From NCBI RefSeq assembly GCF_021568905.1, contig NZ_JAKGSB010000005.1, forward strand, positions 124,001-188,000: 64,000 nt of DNA, given 5' to 3'. Below, one piece after another: positions 62,488-64,000 of the stretch. Under the pieces are notes generated by a model, which saw only the letters and a list, made by a program, of their open reading frames with translations, had not been told where the DNA came from and made no database searches. Numbering within the stretch: the first letter of the stretch is position 1; each line of letters begins with the position of its first letter. Source of the stretch: Zavarzinia marina (GTDB taxonomy: Bacteria > Pseudomonadota > Alphaproteobacteria > Zavarziniales > Zavarziniaceae). Position numbers and translations under genes: made by a program.

Positions 62488-63099
62488 TCAGGCGGTCTGG
62501 TCGACCTTGGGGGCGGCTTCCGCGTCGGCCTTGGCGACGCCGACCTTGGCGGCGCGCAGCAGGCGGCCGTGGATCTGATAGCCGGTCTGCACGACCTGGA
62601 TCACGGAACCGCCGGGCTGGCCGGTGCCCGGCACCTCGAACAGCACTTCGTGCTTGTTGGGGTCGGCCTTCTCGCCCAGCGCCGGGTCGATCTTGGTGAT
62701 GCCGGTCTTCTCGAAGGCGGAGAGAAGCTCGCGCTCCGTCATCTCGACGCCTTCGATCAGGGTGGCGACGGCGCTGCCCTCGGTGCGCTCCTCGGCCGGT
62801 ACGATGTCGATCGCGCGGCGCAGGTTGTCGGCGACACTGGTCAGGTCGCGGGCGAATTTGGTCACGGCGTATTTCGCCGTGTCCTCGCGCTCGCGCTCGA
62901 AGCGCCGGCGCAGGTTCTCGGTCTCGGCGACGGCGCGCAGCAGGCGGTCCTTCAGGTCCGCCACTTCGGCCTGGAGCGATTCGACGGTCGGGCCGGCAGG
63001 TGCCTTTTCGGCCTCCGCCGGGGCCTCGGCCGCGGTTTCGGGCGCGGGCTTGGCTTCCGCCTCGGTCGCTTCGGTGTTCTCGGTCTCGGTCGTCGTCAT
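62488..63099 (-). CDS. grpE: Nucleotide exchange factor GrpE
   Basis: The 203-residue dimer swaps nucleotides on DnaK. An acidic disordered N-terminus is followed by a long coiled coil (VADLKDRLLRAVAETENLRRRFERERED) and the beta domain: DPALGEKADPNKHEVLFEVP, GSVIQVVQTGYQIHGRLLRAAKV. ATG 63099 starts MTTTETEN. It lies 15 bases after the hrcA stop and is part of the leftward hrcA-grpE group. Confidence 0.96.
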   Translation of the reverse strand: MTTTETENTEATEAEAKPAPETAAEAPAEAEKAPAGPTVESLQAEVADLKDRLLRAVAETENLRRRFEREREDTAKYAVTKFARDLTSVADNLRRAIDIVPAEERTEGSAVATLIEGVEMTERELLSAFEKTGITKIDPALGEKADPNKHEVLFEVPGTGQPGGSVIQVVQTGYQIHGRLLRAAKVGVAKADAEAAPKVDQTA

Positions 63100-63114
63100 G
63101 TCTGGTCCCAACTC

Positions 63115-64000
63115 TCAACTCATCAGGCGGCCGATCACGCGGGCGGTATAATCCACCATCGGCACGACCCGCCCGTAATTCACCCTGGTCGGCGCGATCA
63201 CCCCGATCATCCCGACGATCTGCTCGTTCCGCCGCCGGAACGGCGCGACGATCAGGGACGAGCCGGACAGGCTGAACAGCTTGTTCTCGGAGCCGATGAA
63301 GATGCGCACCCCGTCGGCGTCCTGCGCCAGCTCCAACAATTGGAGGACGTCGCGCTTGGATTCAAGATCGTCGAACAATTGCCGTACCCGCTCGAGATCC
63401 GCAAGCGCCGTCAGGTCGTCCAGCAGCCGCGCCCGGCCGGAAACGATCAGCATGTTGCGCTCGCCCTCGTCCGACCAGGTGGCGAGGCCGGCCTCGACCA
63501 CCTTGGCGGCCAATTGGTCCAGTTCGGCGCGCTGATCCTCGATTTCCTGGCGGATGCGGTGATGGCCCTCGGCGAAGGTGCGCCCGCCGAGACGCGCCGA
63601 CATGTAGTTGGAGGCGACCTGAAGCGCGCTCGGGGTCAGGCCCGCCGGCACGTCGACGATGCGGTTCTCCACCGAACCGTCCTCGGAAACGATGACGGCG
63701 AGCGCCCGCCCGGGGCCCAGATTCACGAATTCGACGTGGGACAGGGGCTTGTCGGCCTTGGGCGCGATGACGAGCCCGGCGCATTGCGACAGGCCGGAAA
63801 GCTGTTTCGTCGCCTCGGTCAGCAGGTCCTCGACCGATTTGCCGGCGGCGGCGCCCTGAGCCTCGATGGAGCGGCGTTCGTCCTCGGTCAGGCTGCCGAG
63901 CTCGAGGAAACTGTCGACGAAGATGCGAAGCCCGGCCTGGGTCGGCAGGCGCCCGGCCGAGGCATGGGGCGAATAGAGCAGGCCGGCCTGTTCCAGATCC
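63115..64000 (-). CDS. hrcA: Heat-inducible transcriptional repressor HrcA (5' end off window)
   Basis: The window holds the last 295 or so codons and the stop at 63115. It has GLLYSPHASAGRLPTQAGLRIFVD (end of the winged-helix domain), SHVEFVNLGPGRALAVIV, NYMSARLGGRTFAEG, and the C-terminal IGVIAPTRVNYGRVVPMVDYTARVIGRLM. HrcA binds CIRCE elements and represses groES-groEL; the promoter and any CIRCE of hrcA itself are outside this window. No CIRCE inverted repeat was seen before grpE or dnaK. Confidence 0.95.
   Translation of the reverse strand, partial: DLEQAGLLYSPHASAGRLPTQAGLRIFVDSFLELGSLTEDERRSIEAQGAAAGKSVEDLLTEATKQLSGLSQCAGLVIAPKADKPLSHVEFVNLGPGRALAVIVSEDGSVENRIVDVPAGLTPSALQVASNYMSARLGGRTFAEGHHRIRQEIEDQRAELDQLAAKVVEAGLATWSDEGERNMLIVSGRARLLDDLTALADLERVRQLFDDLESKRDVLQLLELAQDADGVRIFIGSENKLFSLSGSSLIVAPFRRRNEQIVGMIGVIAPTRVNYGRVVPMVDYTARVIGRLMS

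Overview
The window is a 64 kb piece of a GC-rich alphaproteobacterial chromosome. Gene content and order suggest the Rhodospirillales or a close relative, but the genus cannot be read from this sequence. It looks like the replication-origin region: hemJ, hemH and hemE run leftward from an AT-rich gap, and the kinase/phosphorylase regulator (the RP001 homologue) runs rightward. This is the arrangement known around oriC in Caulobacter and Rickettsia. About 7-9 kb to the left lie mnmE, mnmG, rsmG, parA and parB with three perfect 16-bp parS sites, which supports an origin-proximal position. I saw no rRNA or tRNA genes, no CRISPR array, no insertion sequence and no prophage.

Layout. 1-4.2 kb: tkt (3' end), gap, pgk, a class I aldolase and thiE, all rightward, with an intrinsic terminator after pgk. 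4.2-9.5 kb: a PPOX flavoprotein, an inositol-phosphatase-like enzyme, and a three-gene envelope cassette (proline-rich OmpA-like protein, MotA/ExbB-like channel, MotB-like OmpA protein). 9.6-15.2 kb: a TetR repressor with a long dyad operator, then small metabolic and repair genes (YciI, EVE, a second ThiE-like protein, YggS, YkuD, quinone oxidoreductase, dienelactone hydrolase, ogt). 15.2-22.6 kb: a ferredoxin-like protein, mnmE, a 2H phosphoesterase, mnmG, rsmG, parAB and a RelBE-type toxin-antitoxin pair. 22.7-32 kb: rho, hemJ-hemH-hemE, oriC, the dikinase regulator, then maf-aroE-coaE-dnaQ as a tightly overlapping run, and secB.

32.7-46.8 kb: a Tim44-like protein, mltA, an Smr protein, cytochrome c, an HxlR regulator with a hydrolase, small unknown genes, two lipoproteins, hslVU, a steroid-5-alpha-reductase-like membrane protein, and a D-Ala-D-Ala dipeptidase. 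46.8-56.7 kb: a von Willebrand factor A protein, an MFS transporter, a TMEM165/GDT1 transporter behind a yybP-ykoY manganese riboswitch, adenosine kinase, an EI24 membrane protein, bactofilin, nth, and a phd-doc pair whose doc gene carries a frameshift. 56.8-64 kb: dapB, dnaJ, dnaK, an unknown lipoprotein, grpE and hrcA (5' end off the window), all leftward.

The genome carries two families of intergenic palindromes, mostly between convergent genes. Points most worth a second look are the MotA/MotB-like envelope cassette, the oriC/parS layout, the riboswitch with its perfect 12-bp expression-platform stem, the lipoprotein inserted into the heat-shock cluster, the unknown 363-residue protein next to oriC, the divergent thiE2/yggS genes whose start codons overlap, and a 32-residue CxxC mini-protein preceded by a hairpin and a strong ribosome binding site.
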